Assembly (NCBI GenBank): GCA_964539045.1
Contig: CAZIHW010000086.1
Coordinates: 1-8,200 of the forward strand
Reading direction: 5' to 3'
DNA length: 8,200 nucleotides
Source: UBA1227 sp964539045
GTDB lineage: Bacteria; Bacillota; Clostridia; Oscillospirales; Acutalibacteraceae
Positions 1 through 6,517 of this stretch are shown here, piece by piece. The translations under genes and the position numbers were made by a program. The notes below the pieces were generated by a model. That model was not told the DNA's origin and did no database searches. It was given only the letters and a program-made list of their open reading frames with translations. Each line of letters opens with the position of its first letter. The stretch's first letter is position 1.

Positions 1-1271
1 ACGGCCTCTCCCGGATTCGGAGATATCATAAACTCAATCATATCGGAACCGGTGGGATTAAGTTTACAAGGTTCAAAATTCGTATGTATTTCAACATTGG
101 GCATATCAAGAAATGAGAGCTCATGCTTCACATGAACCTCAAATTTTGATGCCGTATGTTTTCTGGCGTCACTGAGTTTTGCGGCCGCCTCAAGCAAGGT
201 CTCTTTATCGCGTTCGAGTCTTGATTCAAGTTCAGCCTTGTTTGTACTCATGTGAGTGAGTAGCTCCAGTTCTTCTCTGGACCTTTCAAGATACTCTATG
301 ATGTCCTCCTCATTTTCACCGTATTTTGATTTTAGTTTGTAAAGAAAATTTATCCTATCCTCTATCTCCGCTTGCTTCGAGGGATCAAAATCACATTCAT
401 ATATAAGCTCTTCTATCTCGGACTTTTTTTCCGACAACGAATAGCTTATATCGAGAATTGATGACGCTAAAGCCTTTATCGGTTCATAGTGAGAGGCAGA
501 CTTTTCGAGGTGCTTAGCGGCTGTCATGAGCGATGTAATGACGCCGGTATTATCATCGGTATCCGTCAGAATCGCAAGTGAGTCATTTAAACCGCCTATC
601 ACCCTTTCGGAGTTTCTGTACATATCACGCTTCTCGCAGAGTTCATTATACTCGCCAATTCTTATATTTGCACTCTCTATCTCGTTTATCTCATATGTAA
701 GGAGCTCAACCTTTTTTTGCTTATCCTCTTCATTTGAATTCAGAGCTTTATATTGACGGTAGAGAGTTGAGTATGAGGTGTATTTTTCCAAATAATCATC
801 GTATAGTTCGGACAAGCCTCCAAGCTCATCAAGATATCTGTAATGGAATTCGGGATTCAACAATTTTTGACTGTCATGCTGGCCGTGTATACTTATAAGT
901 TCCTTACCTAAGGTCCTGAGCATACCTACTGTTACCGGAGTTTGATTTATCTTACAAACATTGCGGCCGTCAAGGCTTATAACTCTTGAGATAACAAGGC
1001 TGTTATCATCTTCTGCAGGCACGTCCATGCTCTTCAGAACCTCTGCGGCACGCGCCGATATATTGTCAAAAACCGCAACTACCCGGGCTTTATCAGTTCC
1101 TGTACGAATCAACTCTTTTGAGGTTCTCTCTCCCAGGACAGCTGACAAAGCATCTATGATAATAGACTTACCGGCTCCGGTTTCACCGCTCATTACATTC
1201 AGACCGTTTTCAAAACAAATCTGAGCGGATTCAATCACGGCAATATTATCAATTTTCAAATTGCTCAGCAT
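1..1271 (-). CDS. recN: DNA repair protein RecN, N-terminal 423 residues (3' end cut by window edge)
   Basis: RecN is a cytoplasmic SMC-like ATPase that acts early in recombinational repair of double-strand breaks. The frame is open from ATG at 1271 to the left edge. It begins MLSNLKIDNIAVIES, has a Walker A motif GETGAGKS at residues 29-36, and a Q-loop-like HGQHDSQKLL around 129-138. Residues from roughly 150 to 390 are rich in Glu, Lys, Leu and Arg, as expected for the long coiled-coil arm. The visible part ends with SPNPGEA, which in the family lies just before the ABC signature (SGGE) and Walker B, both outside the window. Family members are about 550-570 residues, so roughly a quarter is missing here. 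It follows argR by 28 bases, the usual position in this cluster. No frameshift or stop is visible. The identification is very secure. Confidence 0.97.
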   Translation of the reverse strand, partial: MLSNLKIDNIAVIESAQICFENGLNVMSGETGAGKSIIIDALSAVLGERTSKELIRTGTDKARVVAVFDNISARAAEVLKSMDVPAEDDNSLVISRVISLDGRNVCKINQTPVTVGMLRTLGKELISIHGQHDSQKLLNPEFHYRYLDELGGLSELYDDYLEKYTSYSTLYRQYKALNSNEEDKQKKVELLTYEINEIESANIRIGEYNELCEKRDMYRNSERVIGGLNDSLAILTDTDDNTGVITSLMTAAKHLEKSASHYEPIKALASSILDISYSLSEKKSEIEELIYECDFDPSKQAEIEDRINFLYKLKSKYGENEEDIIEYLERSREELELLTHMSTNKAELESRLERDKETLLEAAAKLSDARKHTASKFEVHVKHELSFLDMPNVEIHTNFEPCKLNPTGSDMIEFMISPNPGEA

Positions 1272-1275
1272 AGTA

Positions 1276-1280
1276 TCACC
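1276..1280 (-). promoter_or_regulatory. Ribosome binding site of recN
   Basis: On the coding strand GGTGA lies four bases before the recN ATG. It matches the GGTGA half of the Shine-Dalgarno consensus. It sits in an otherwise AT-rich 28-base gap after the argR stop and supports the ATG at 1271 as the start. Confidence 0.6.
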
Positions 1281-1299
1281 AAATAAAAATGATTATTGA

Positions 1300-1758
1300 T
1301 TATTTTTTGGACACTTCATTTATTTTCTCACAAAATATTGCTGCATGTTCCTCACTTCTGCATAGAACAAAAATAGTATCATCACCGGCTATTGTTCCCA
1401 AAACTCCATCCCAGTGCATAGCGTCAATCGAGGCGCATGCGGCGTTTGCCATGCCTACATGCGTCTTTATAACACAAGTATTGAGTGCATAATCCGCACC
1501 TGCTAAAGCTTCGGAAAGTATAGCATTGTACTTTGATGCTATCTTTTCTCTCTCAGTAGTGCCGAGACTGTATGCAGACTTACCTGATGTACCGATCTTC
1601 TTTACAAGCTTCAACTCTTTGATATCTCTGGATATGGTGGCTTGGGTTGCATCAAAGCCTTTGGCCTTCAGCTTTCCGATAAGTTCATCCTGAGTAGATA
1701 TCTGTTCTTCGCTTATCAAAGAAACAATAGCCTGTTGTCTGCTCTTTCTTATGTTCAT
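1300..1758 (-). CDS. argR: Arginine repressor ArgR/AhrC
   Basis: This is a transcription factor that binds ARG boxes when loaded with L-arginine, repressing arginine biosynthesis and, in Firmicutes such as Bacillus, activating catabolism. It is expected to be hexameric. At 152 residues it has standard length. Residues 1-70 are the winged helix-turn-helix domain, with the recognition helix QATISRDIKEL at 39-49 (Ser43 and Arg44 are the usual DNA-contacting pair). Residues 80-152 are the arginine-binding/oligomerisation domain, with GMANAACASID at 102-112 and the ligand motif GTIAGDDTI at 121-129, including the Asp126-Asp127 pair. The start codon overlaps the nadK stop by one base (TAATG), so translation is probably coupled. 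GAGGGG eight bases upstream is a strong ribosome binding site. No arginine-metabolism gene lies in the window, so it presumably acts in trans. Confidence 0.97.
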   Translation of the reverse strand: MNIRKSRQQAIVSLISEEQISTQDELIGKLKAKGFDATQATISRDIKELKLVKKIGTSGKSAYSLGTTEREKIASKYNAILSEALAGADYALNTCVIKTHVGMANAACASIDAMHWDGVLGTIAGDDTIFVLCRSEEHAAIFCEKINEVSKK

Positions 1759-2627
1759 TATATTTTCCCCTCATTACCGGCCAATTTTTTGTTGAGTATT
1801 TCAAAGAACTGATCGTTCTTGATTCTGATAAATTCCGCATATTTTTCAGACTTTGTTATCGATACAACATCGCCTACTGTTACATTTTGAGCCTTTTCAC
1901 CGTCATATGCCAAATAGAGGTCGTTATTCGTGGACTTTCCCGAGCAGAATACCTCTATTTTATTCTCTGCGCTGAAAACTATTGAACGTGCAAAGAGAGA
2001 TTGAGGACAAATCGGTGTTACCACAATCGCCTCTATACTGGGATTTATCACCGGTCCTCCTGCTGATAAGGAGTATGCCGAGGAACCGGTGGGAGTGGCG
2101 ACAATAATACCGTCTGCCCGATATGAGTTAATGAGTTTTCCGTCACAGTTCACGTCTATATCCGTGATTTTGAGGGTAGCACCTCTGGCAAGCACCACAT
2201 CGTTTATACAGTGAGTCGAATAAATCTCTTCGCCGTTCCTTATAACTTTTACGTCGATGAGCATACGTCGATCAATTGTATATTTTCCGTCTATCAGGTT
2301 TTTGAGCAATTCAAGTTCATTGCTTTCAAGACCTGCCATAAAAGCAAGACGACCGGCATTTATACATAGAATCGGCTTTTCATAGTCAACTGTTGACTTT
2401 GCAGCATTCAGAAGGGAGCCGTCTCCACCGACGGAAATAACTACATCGCACCAATTAAGCAAATCATCAAAGAGCTTATAGTCAAGAGCCTCAACGCTTG
2501 AAAAATCCTCGCGATAGCCCTCCAGGGTGGCATATTCCGCTCCGTATTTTCTGAGCCATTTACAAATCTCAACAGTTACATCCTTTGCCTTTATCCTCGA
2601 CAAATTAGGTAACAATGCTATTTTCAT
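1758..2627 (-). CDS. nadK: NAD kinase
   Basis: The enzyme phosphorylates NAD+ to NADP+ in the cytoplasm using ATP (in some bacteria polyphosphate). The 289-residue length is typical. Visible motifs are GGDGSLL at 67-73 (catalytic Asp69), the NAD-site pair Asn142-Asp143 (INDVVL), the glycine-rich stretch GIIVATPTGSSAYSLSAGGP at 173-192, and YDGE at 241-244. Two conserved spots are variant. The usual NxGxLGFL reads NAGRLAFM (90-97), with Ala for the second-to-last Gly. The usual CPHxLxxRP reads CPQSLFARS (207-215). Neither affects the catalytic Asp. The start overlaps the tlyA stop (ATGA), and GAGGGA lies eight bases upstream. NADP made here would feed the MEP pathway reductase and general biosynthesis, but the cluster position is probably conserved gene order rather than a dedicated pathway. 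Confidence 0.96.
   Translation of the reverse strand: MKIALLPNLSRIKAKDVTVEICKWLRKYGAEYATLEGYREDFSSVEALDYKLFDDLLNWCDVVISVGGDGSLLNAAKSTVDYEKPILCINAGRLAFMAGLESNELELLKNLIDGKYTIDRRMLIDVKVIRNGEEIYSTHCINDVVLARGATLKITDIDVNCDGKLINSYRADGIIVATPTGSSAYSLSAGGPVINPSIEAIVVTPICPQSLFARSIVFSAENKIEVFCSGKSTNNDLYLAYDGEKAQNVTVGDVVSITKSEKYAEFIRIKNDQFFEILNKKLAGNEGKI
1767..1772 (-). promoter_or_regulatory. Ribosome binding site of argR inside nadK
   Basis: GAGGGG on the coding strand lies eight bases before the argR ATG, inside the last codons of nadK. With the TAATG stop-start overlap it indicates coupled translation and fixes the argR start at 1758. Confidence 0.75.
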
Positions 2628-3460
2628 ACTTTTGTTCCCTCTTTATTAACACTCTTATCAAGAGTTGAATGTGAGAGCTCCACAACATCTTCTGCTGTTA
2701 TTTGAAGTTCGTTTGCAGGACTCTCCGCCTTTTCCAAAAACATAAGATATTCTATATTGCCCTCCGGACCTTTTATGGGAGAAAAATCAAGTCCCTTCAA
2801 AGTGAATCCGCATTCGAGAGCAAAACCTGTTATATCATTTACAACTTCTACGTGAGTAGACTTATCCCTGACTACTCCCTTTTTTCCGACCTTTTCCCGA
2901 CCGGCTTCAAATTGAGGTTTAATAAGGCACACTGCCTGACCGTGTTCTTCGAGCAATGTATGCATAACAGGCAAAATAAGCTTCAGTGATATAAATGCAA
3001 CATCCACACTTGCAAAACCAATCGCCTCGGGTATATCTGCCTTTGTAACATTGCGGAAATTCGTTCTCTCCATATTTACAACACGTTCATCCGAACGAAG
3101 TTTCCACGCCAACTGACCATACCCGACGTCAATGGCATAAACCTTTGATGCTCCGTTTTGCAGCATGCAATCCGTAAAACCTCCGGTAGAAGCTCCTATG
3201 TCCATGCAAACTTTACCTTCGACAGTCAGCGGGAATGACTGCATGGCCTTTTCAAGTTTAAATCCGCCTCTGCTGACATACGGCATCTTGCTGCCCCTGA
3301 CTTCTACGGCATCAGTGGTCTTTATCTGGGCACCCGACTTGAGCTCTTTCTGTCCGTTTACATACACCTGGCCTGCCATAATAAGTGCCTTTGCCTTTTC
3401 ACGGCTATCCGTATGACCAAGTTCAAATACGACCAAATCAAGCCTCTTCTTATCGCTCAA
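2624..3460 (-). CDS. tlyA: TlyA-family rRNA (cytidine-2'-O)-methyltransferase
   Basis: A SAM-dependent rRNA 2'-O-methyltransferase of the TlyA/YqxC family. The characterised mycobacterial enzyme modifies 16S and 23S rRNA cytidines and influences capreomycin sensitivity; older annotations call it a haemolysin. At 278 residues it has normal length. Residues about 5-60 are an S4 RNA-binding domain (RLDLVV, then AGQVYVNG at 29-36). The rest is an FtsJ/RrmJ-type methyltransferase, with the SAM loop DIGASTGGFTD at 87-97. A K-D-K-E catalytic set can be placed at Lys68 (SRGGFKLEKA), Asp153 (SVDVAFIS), Lys181 (CLIKPQFE) and Glu237 (GPEGNIEYL). The start is TTG at 3460: an in-frame TAA lies six codons upstream, no ATG precedes the S4 domain, and AAGGAG lies 11 bases before it. 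The last 35 or so residues form a polar tail of no recognised function. Confidence 0.95.
   Translation of the reverse strand: MSDKKRLDLVVFELGHTDSREKAKALIMAGQVYVNGQKELKSGAQIKTTDAVEVRGSKMPYVSRGGFKLEKAMQSFPLTVEGKVCMDIGASTGGFTDCMLQNGASKVYAIDVGYGQLAWKLRSDERVVNMERTNFRNVTKADIPEAIGFASVDVAFISLKLILPVMHTLLEEHGQAVCLIKPQFEAGREKVGKKGVVRDKSTHVEVVNDITGFALECGFTLKGLDFSPIKGPEGNIEYLMFLEKAESPANELQITAEDVVELSHSTLDKSVNKEGTKV
2636..2641 (-). promoter_or_regulatory. Ribosome binding site of nadK inside tlyA
   Basis: GAGGGA on the coding strand lies eight bases before the nadK ATG and within the 3' end of tlyA. It supports the ATG that overlaps the tlyA TGA stop in an ATGA junction. Confidence 0.7.
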
Positions 3461-3464
3461 GCGA

Positions 3465-5321
3465 CTACACTCTCCTTAAAACTTCTTCAACCTGGCGGTC
3501 TGCAGACAAGCCGAATTCCTCTTCAAGATCCTTAATACCGGCATGATGCACAAAGGTATTGTCTACCGCCACATGCGAGTATTCACCCTTAAATCCGGAC
3601 TCTAAAAGCATACTTCCGAGTGCTTCTCCGACTCCACCTGACTTTATACCTTCTTCGAAGAAAATAACTACTTCTGACTTCTTAGCCTCTGCAACTGCTC
3701 TTTCATCGATTGGCCATACCCTGTTAAGCTTTATGATTTTTACATCTATACCGTATTCATGAAGCTTTTCCGATGCAATGGACGATTGTGAGAATAAGCA
3801 TCCGTAAGTAACAATAGCAACCGGGGACGTTTTCTTTCCGAAGACACTTACCGGTTCATCTTCGACCTTGTATTTTTTAGGTAAATATCCTTCGCCGCCT
3901 CTAGGATACCTTACTGCGACAACATTACCTTCTCCATATGCGGCTTTGTTCAAATGAAGCCGTAATTCCTCATAAGAAGAGGGACTGTATATGATAGAAC
4001 CGGGTATGGACCTCAGGAATGCGACATCCAATATACCCTGGTGACTTCTTCCGTCCTCTCCTACAAATCCGGCTCTGTCGACTGCGAGCACAACCTTTTG
4101 ATTCTGCATGGCTATATCATGAACTATCTCGTCATATGCCCTTTGGAGAAATGTTGAATATACTGCGAACACCGGTATTATGCCGCCCTTGGCAAGGCCG
4201 CCTGAAAAAGTTACGGCATGTTCTTCGGCTATACCGACATCAAAGAATCTTGACGGAAATCTCTTCGAAAAAGTTTCAAGACCGGTGCCAAGCGCCATAG
4301 CTGCTGTTATAGCGCAAATGCGCTCGTCTTTTTCAGCCATATCGCAAAGATATGATCCGAACACATTTGAATAATTCTTTTTACCCGAATTTCCCGTACA
4401 GCCTGTATATACATCAAATTGTGATATACCATGGAACTTCGAGGGCTCATTTTCCGCAAAACAATATCCTTTACCCTTTTTTGTCAGGACATGCAGAAGC
4501 ACCGGAGAATCAAACTCTTTAGCGGCCTCAAGAGCTCTGCATAAAGCATTTATGTTATGACCGTCCACGGGACCGACGTAGGCAAAGCCCAAATCTTCAA
4601 AGAAATTGCTGCTGTAAAGATAGTTCTTTGCAGCTTTTTTTGCATTCTTTAGTACTCTGTAGAGCCTTCCTCCGTCAGGTACTTTTTCGATTATATCTAC
4701 AAAATCCTCTTTGAGGCGATAATAGATGGGATTTGATTTTGCTGCTGCAAGATATTTTGCCATAGCTCCGACATTCGGTGAGATAGACATCTCATTGTCA
4801 TTGAGAACAACGATCAGATTAGTATCCTCTCTTCCGGCATTGTTCATGGCCTCATAAACAAGTCCGCCAGTAAATGAACCATCGCCTATAACAGCAACCG
4901 TATATGCACCTTTGTTGTGCATCTTCTCTGCAACTGACAGACCGTAAGCAGCGGAAACAGAGGTTCCGCTGTGTCCGGCAGCAAATACATCATGCTCACT
5001 TTCATCCGGACTGGGAAAACCCGATATGCCGCCGGACTGTCTGAGGGTTGAAAAACCCTCATACCTTCCGGTCAACAATTTATGCGTATAAACCTGATGA
5101 CCTACGTCCCATACAAAATGATCTTTTGGCGAGTCAAACACGCGGTGCAAAGCAATGGTGAGTTCCACGGCACCGAGATTTGAGGCCAAATGCCCTCCTG
5201 TCTTTGAGACCGTGTTTATCAAAACATAACGTATCTCTTCTGCCAGATCCTCAAGTTCCTTTTGAGACAGCGTTTTTATAAAGTCAGGAGTTTTAATTCT
5301 GTTCAAGTATTTTATATCCAT
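3465..5321 (-). CDS. dxs: 1-deoxy-D-xylulose-5-phosphate synthase
   Basis: A thiamine-diphosphate enzyme that condenses pyruvate and glyceraldehyde 3-phosphate to DXP, the first and flux-controlling step of the MEP isoprenoid pathway; DXP also feeds thiamine and pyridoxal synthesis in many bacteria. The 618-residue length is standard. The N-terminal domain has GGHLASNLGAVE (42-53), WDVGHQ (71-76) and AAGHSGTSVSAA (114-125). The ThDP/metal motif runs from GDGSFTGG (146-153) to NDN (174-176). HGI at 297-299 precedes the linker. The pyrimidine domain carries GIAEEHAV (363-370, ThDP-activating Glu region) and DRAGFVGEDGRSHQG (415-429). The transketolase C-terminal domain covers about 495-618. It lies 67 bases downstream of ispA behind a tandem repeat, and unlike its neighbours it has no good Shine-Dalgarno site. 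The start matches the family N-terminus. Confidence 0.98.
   Translation of the reverse strand: MDIKYLNRIKTPDFIKTLSQKELEDLAEEIRYVLINTVSKTGGHLASNLGAVELTIALHRVFDSPKDHFVWDVGHQVYTHKLLTGRYEGFSTLRQSGGISGFPSPDESEHDVFAAGHSGTSVSAAYGLSVAEKMHNKGAYTVAVIGDGSFTGGLVYEAMNNAGREDTNLIVVLNDNEMSISPNVGAMAKYLAAAKSNPIYYRLKEDFVDIIEKVPDGGRLYRVLKNAKKAAKNYLYSSNFFEDLGFAYVGPVDGHNINALCRALEAAKEFDSPVLLHVLTKKGKGYCFAENEPSKFHGISQFDVYTGCTGNSGKKNYSNVFGSYLCDMAEKDERICAITAAMALGTGLETFSKRFPSRFFDVGIAEEHAVTFSGGLAKGGIIPVFAVYSTFLQRAYDEIVHDIAMQNQKVVLAVDRAGFVGEDGRSHQGILDVAFLRSIPGSIIYSPSSYEELRLHLNKAAYGEGNVVAVRYPRGGEGYLPKKYKVEDEPVSVFGKKTSPVAIVTYGCLFSQSSIASEKLHEYGIDVKIIKLNRVWPIDERAVAEAKKSEVVIFFEEGIKSGGVGEALGSMLLESGFKGEYSHVAVDNTFVHHAGIKDLEEEFGLSADRQVEEVLRRV
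3472..3477 (-). promoter_or_regulatory. Ribosome binding site of tlyA, decides the TTG start
   Basis: AAGGAG on the coding strand overlaps the last codons of dxs and lies 11 bases before TTG at 3460. The TTG is the first possible start after the in-frame TAA at 3476-3478. The next in-frame ATG is residue 28 and would delete half of the S4 domain, so this site and domain integrity together select TTG. Confidence 0.75.
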
Positions 5322-5323
5322 AA

Positions 5324-5401
5324 TCTTTATCTTTCTCTAGTCTTATCTCTCTTTGGTCTTATCTCTCTAGTCTTATCTCTCTCTGGTCTTATCTTTCTCT
5401 G
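5324..5401 (-). repeat. Purine-rich tandem repeat, about five units of 14-17 bp, between ispA and dxs
   Basis: Read in the coding direction there are five successive units: CAGAGAAAGATAAGA (5387-5401), CCAGAGAGAGATAAGA (5371-5386), CTAGAGAGATAAGA (5357-5370), CCAAAGAGAGATAAGA (5341-5356) and CTAGAGAAAGATAAAGA (5324-5340). The shared core is AGAGAGATAAGA. Internal units alternate between CC and CT at their first two bases, so a second-level period of about 30-33 bp (a duplicated dimer) is visible. The first unit overlaps the ispA end: its GATAA supplies the ispA stop codon. The last unit ends two bases before the dxs ATG. The array fills the whole intergenic gap and forms the dxs translation-initiation region. 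It shows no obvious dyad symmetry. Function is unknown. Confidence 0.85.
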
Positions 5402-6285
5402 TTTAAGAAGAGCCTGGTAAGTTCAATCAGGTCTCCCGGATTTTCAAATTCATTCAGAGCATCCAAAGCATTTTGGCTATACCGGTCGGCAAGCTCCTTT
5501 GCGCCGTCAAGACCGAGCAGGGAAACATAAGTCACCTTTCCGTTGTCTGCATCCTGGCCGACGCATTTTCCCAACACCTCAGGGTCGCCGGTTACATCAA
5601 GGATATCATCTATAACCTGAAAAGCGAGCCCGAAATTCTCGGCATAAATCCTTGCTGCATCGTATTTCGCATTATTCGCCCTCGCAAGCGTACAACCGAT
5701 CTCACATGCACAGCGAATGAGCGCTCCGGTTTTTAATTTATGTGTTTTTTCTATCGTTTCAATGTTAAGATCTGTCTTTCCCTCATTTGATATATCGAGA
5801 GTTTGTCCGCCCACCATACCGTAAATGCCGGCATAATTTGATAAAAGCCTTATACACTTAACAGCGAGCGCCGGAGCCACACCGGAATCAGATGCTATTT
5901 GGAAAGCATATGTAAGGAGTGCGTCACCGGCAAGAACGGCAAAGTCCTCACCGTATTTTTTGTGGCATGACTCTTGTCCTCTGCGATAGTCATCATTGTC
6001 CATGCATGGTAAATCATCGTGCACCAGCGAATAAGTATGAATCAACTCGAGAGCACAGGCAAAAGGCAAAGCGTCAGATATATTGCCTCCGCAAATTTTG
6101 CAGAATTCAAGCATCAAAACAGGTCTTACTCTTTTTCCGCCTGCCTCCACGCAATACTTCATAGCATCAGCCACTACCTGATAGTCGGTTTTTTCGATAC
6201 AAAGATAATCATCCAATGTTGCATTAATGAGATTTACATATGAAACAAAGTGTCTTTTAGCAGTCTCATCCATTTCGTATTCCAT
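5389..6285 (-). CDS. ispA: Farnesyl diphosphate synthase (short-chain trans-prenyltransferase)
   Basis: It elongates dimethylallyl/geranyl diphosphate with isopentenyl diphosphate in the cytoplasm, feeding undecaprenyl and other prenyl lipids. The 298-residue length fits the family. Motifs in order: GGKRVRP (49-55); first Asp-rich motif DDLPCMDNDD (90-99), of the DDxxxxD form with the two-residue insertion typical of bacterial FPP synthases; GGQTLDI (159-165); Lys-Thr-Gly (186-188); and second Asp-rich motif DDILD (226-230), then GKCVGQD (239-245). Tyr86, five residues before the first Asp motif, fits farnesyl rather than longer products, although geranylgeranyl cannot be excluded. The ATG at 6285 was chosen because GGAAGGG lies eight bases upstream; an ATG four codons later is possible. 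The C-terminus LFLNRER is a natural family ending, and its codons run into the tandem repeat that follows. Confidence 0.96.
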   Translation of the reverse strand: MEYEMDETAKRHFVSYVNLINATLDDYLCIEKTDYQVVADAMKYCVEAGGKRVRPVLMLEFCKICGGNISDALPFACALELIHTYSLVHDDLPCMDNDDYRRGQESCHKKYGEDFAVLAGDALLTYAFQIASDSGVAPALAVKCIRLLSNYAGIYGMVGGQTLDISNEGKTDLNIETIEKTHKLKTGALIRCACEIGCTLARANNAKYDAARIYAENFGLAFQVIDDILDVTGDPEVLGKCVGQDADNGKVTYVSLLGLDGAKELADRYSQNALDALNEFENPGDLIELTRLFLNRER

Positions 6286-6293
6286 TTCCTTAT

Positions 6294-6300
6294 CCCTTCC
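6294..6300 (-). promoter_or_regulatory. Ribosome binding site of ispA
   Basis: GGAAGGG on the coding strand lies eight bases before the ATG at 6285. A second purine patch, AAGGAA, abuts that ATG and is about 12 bases from the alternative ATG at 6273. The spacing favours 6285, though not decisively. Confidence 0.6.
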
Positions 6301-6310
6301 CCTTGGGTAA

Positions 6311-6517
6311 TTAATCCAGAATTTCTCCGCTTTGGAGCTTTACAATCTTTTGCTCTGCACTTTCAAGAAGCTCATTGCATAAAGCAGCAAGCTTCGTGCC
6401 CTCTTCATATAGCTTAAGTGACTCGTCAAGTCCCTTTGAGCCGTCCTCCAGCTCCGCAACTATTTTTTCAAGCCTTTTTACGGCCTCTTCATATCCCAAC
6501 TTTTTCTCTTCCATCAT
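6311..6517 (-). CDS. xseB: Exodeoxyribonuclease VII small subunit
   Basis: XseB is the short helical partner of XseA in exonuclease VII, which degrades single-stranded DNA from both ends to oligonucleotides. The 68-residue size is typical. The protein begins MMEEKKLGYEEAVKRLEKIV and carries the family hallmarks: a first helix ending in ELEDG (22-26), then LDESLKLYEEGTKLA (30-44), and a second helix ending around KIVKLQ. It overlaps the end of xseA (ATGA), as expected for subunits needed together. Two adjacent ATG codons exist, at 6517 and 6514. The strong GGGAGGA at 6521-6527 is only three bases from the first but six from the second, so the true start may be 6514 (67 residues, TGATG junction). 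Confidence 0.96.
   Translation of the reverse strand: MMEEKKLGYEEAVKRLEKIVAELEDGSKGLDESLKLYEEGTKLAALCNELLESAEQKIVKLQSGEILD

Noticed and set aside
526..1492. Several plus-strand open frames of 67-87 codons across the recN and argR region
   Set aside because: They lie antisense to clear recN and argR coding sequence, have low-complexity Ser-rich translations without family character, and lack consistent ribosome binding sites.
5324..5401. CRISPR array or transcription terminator at the tandem repeat
   Set aside because: Units are contiguous without spacers, too short and variable for CRISPR repeats, and have no inverted symmetry or U-tract.
5389..5401. IspA C-terminus altered by the repeat expansion
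   Set aside because: The ending NRER resembles normal family C-termini and the total length of 298 residues is standard, so the protein itself does not appear extended or truncated.
6286..6310. Hairpin terminator between xseB and ispA (CCC-TT-GGG)
   Set aside because: The stem would be only three base pairs with a two-base loop and there is no following U-tract on the coding strand; the purine runs are better explained as the ispA ribosome binding site.
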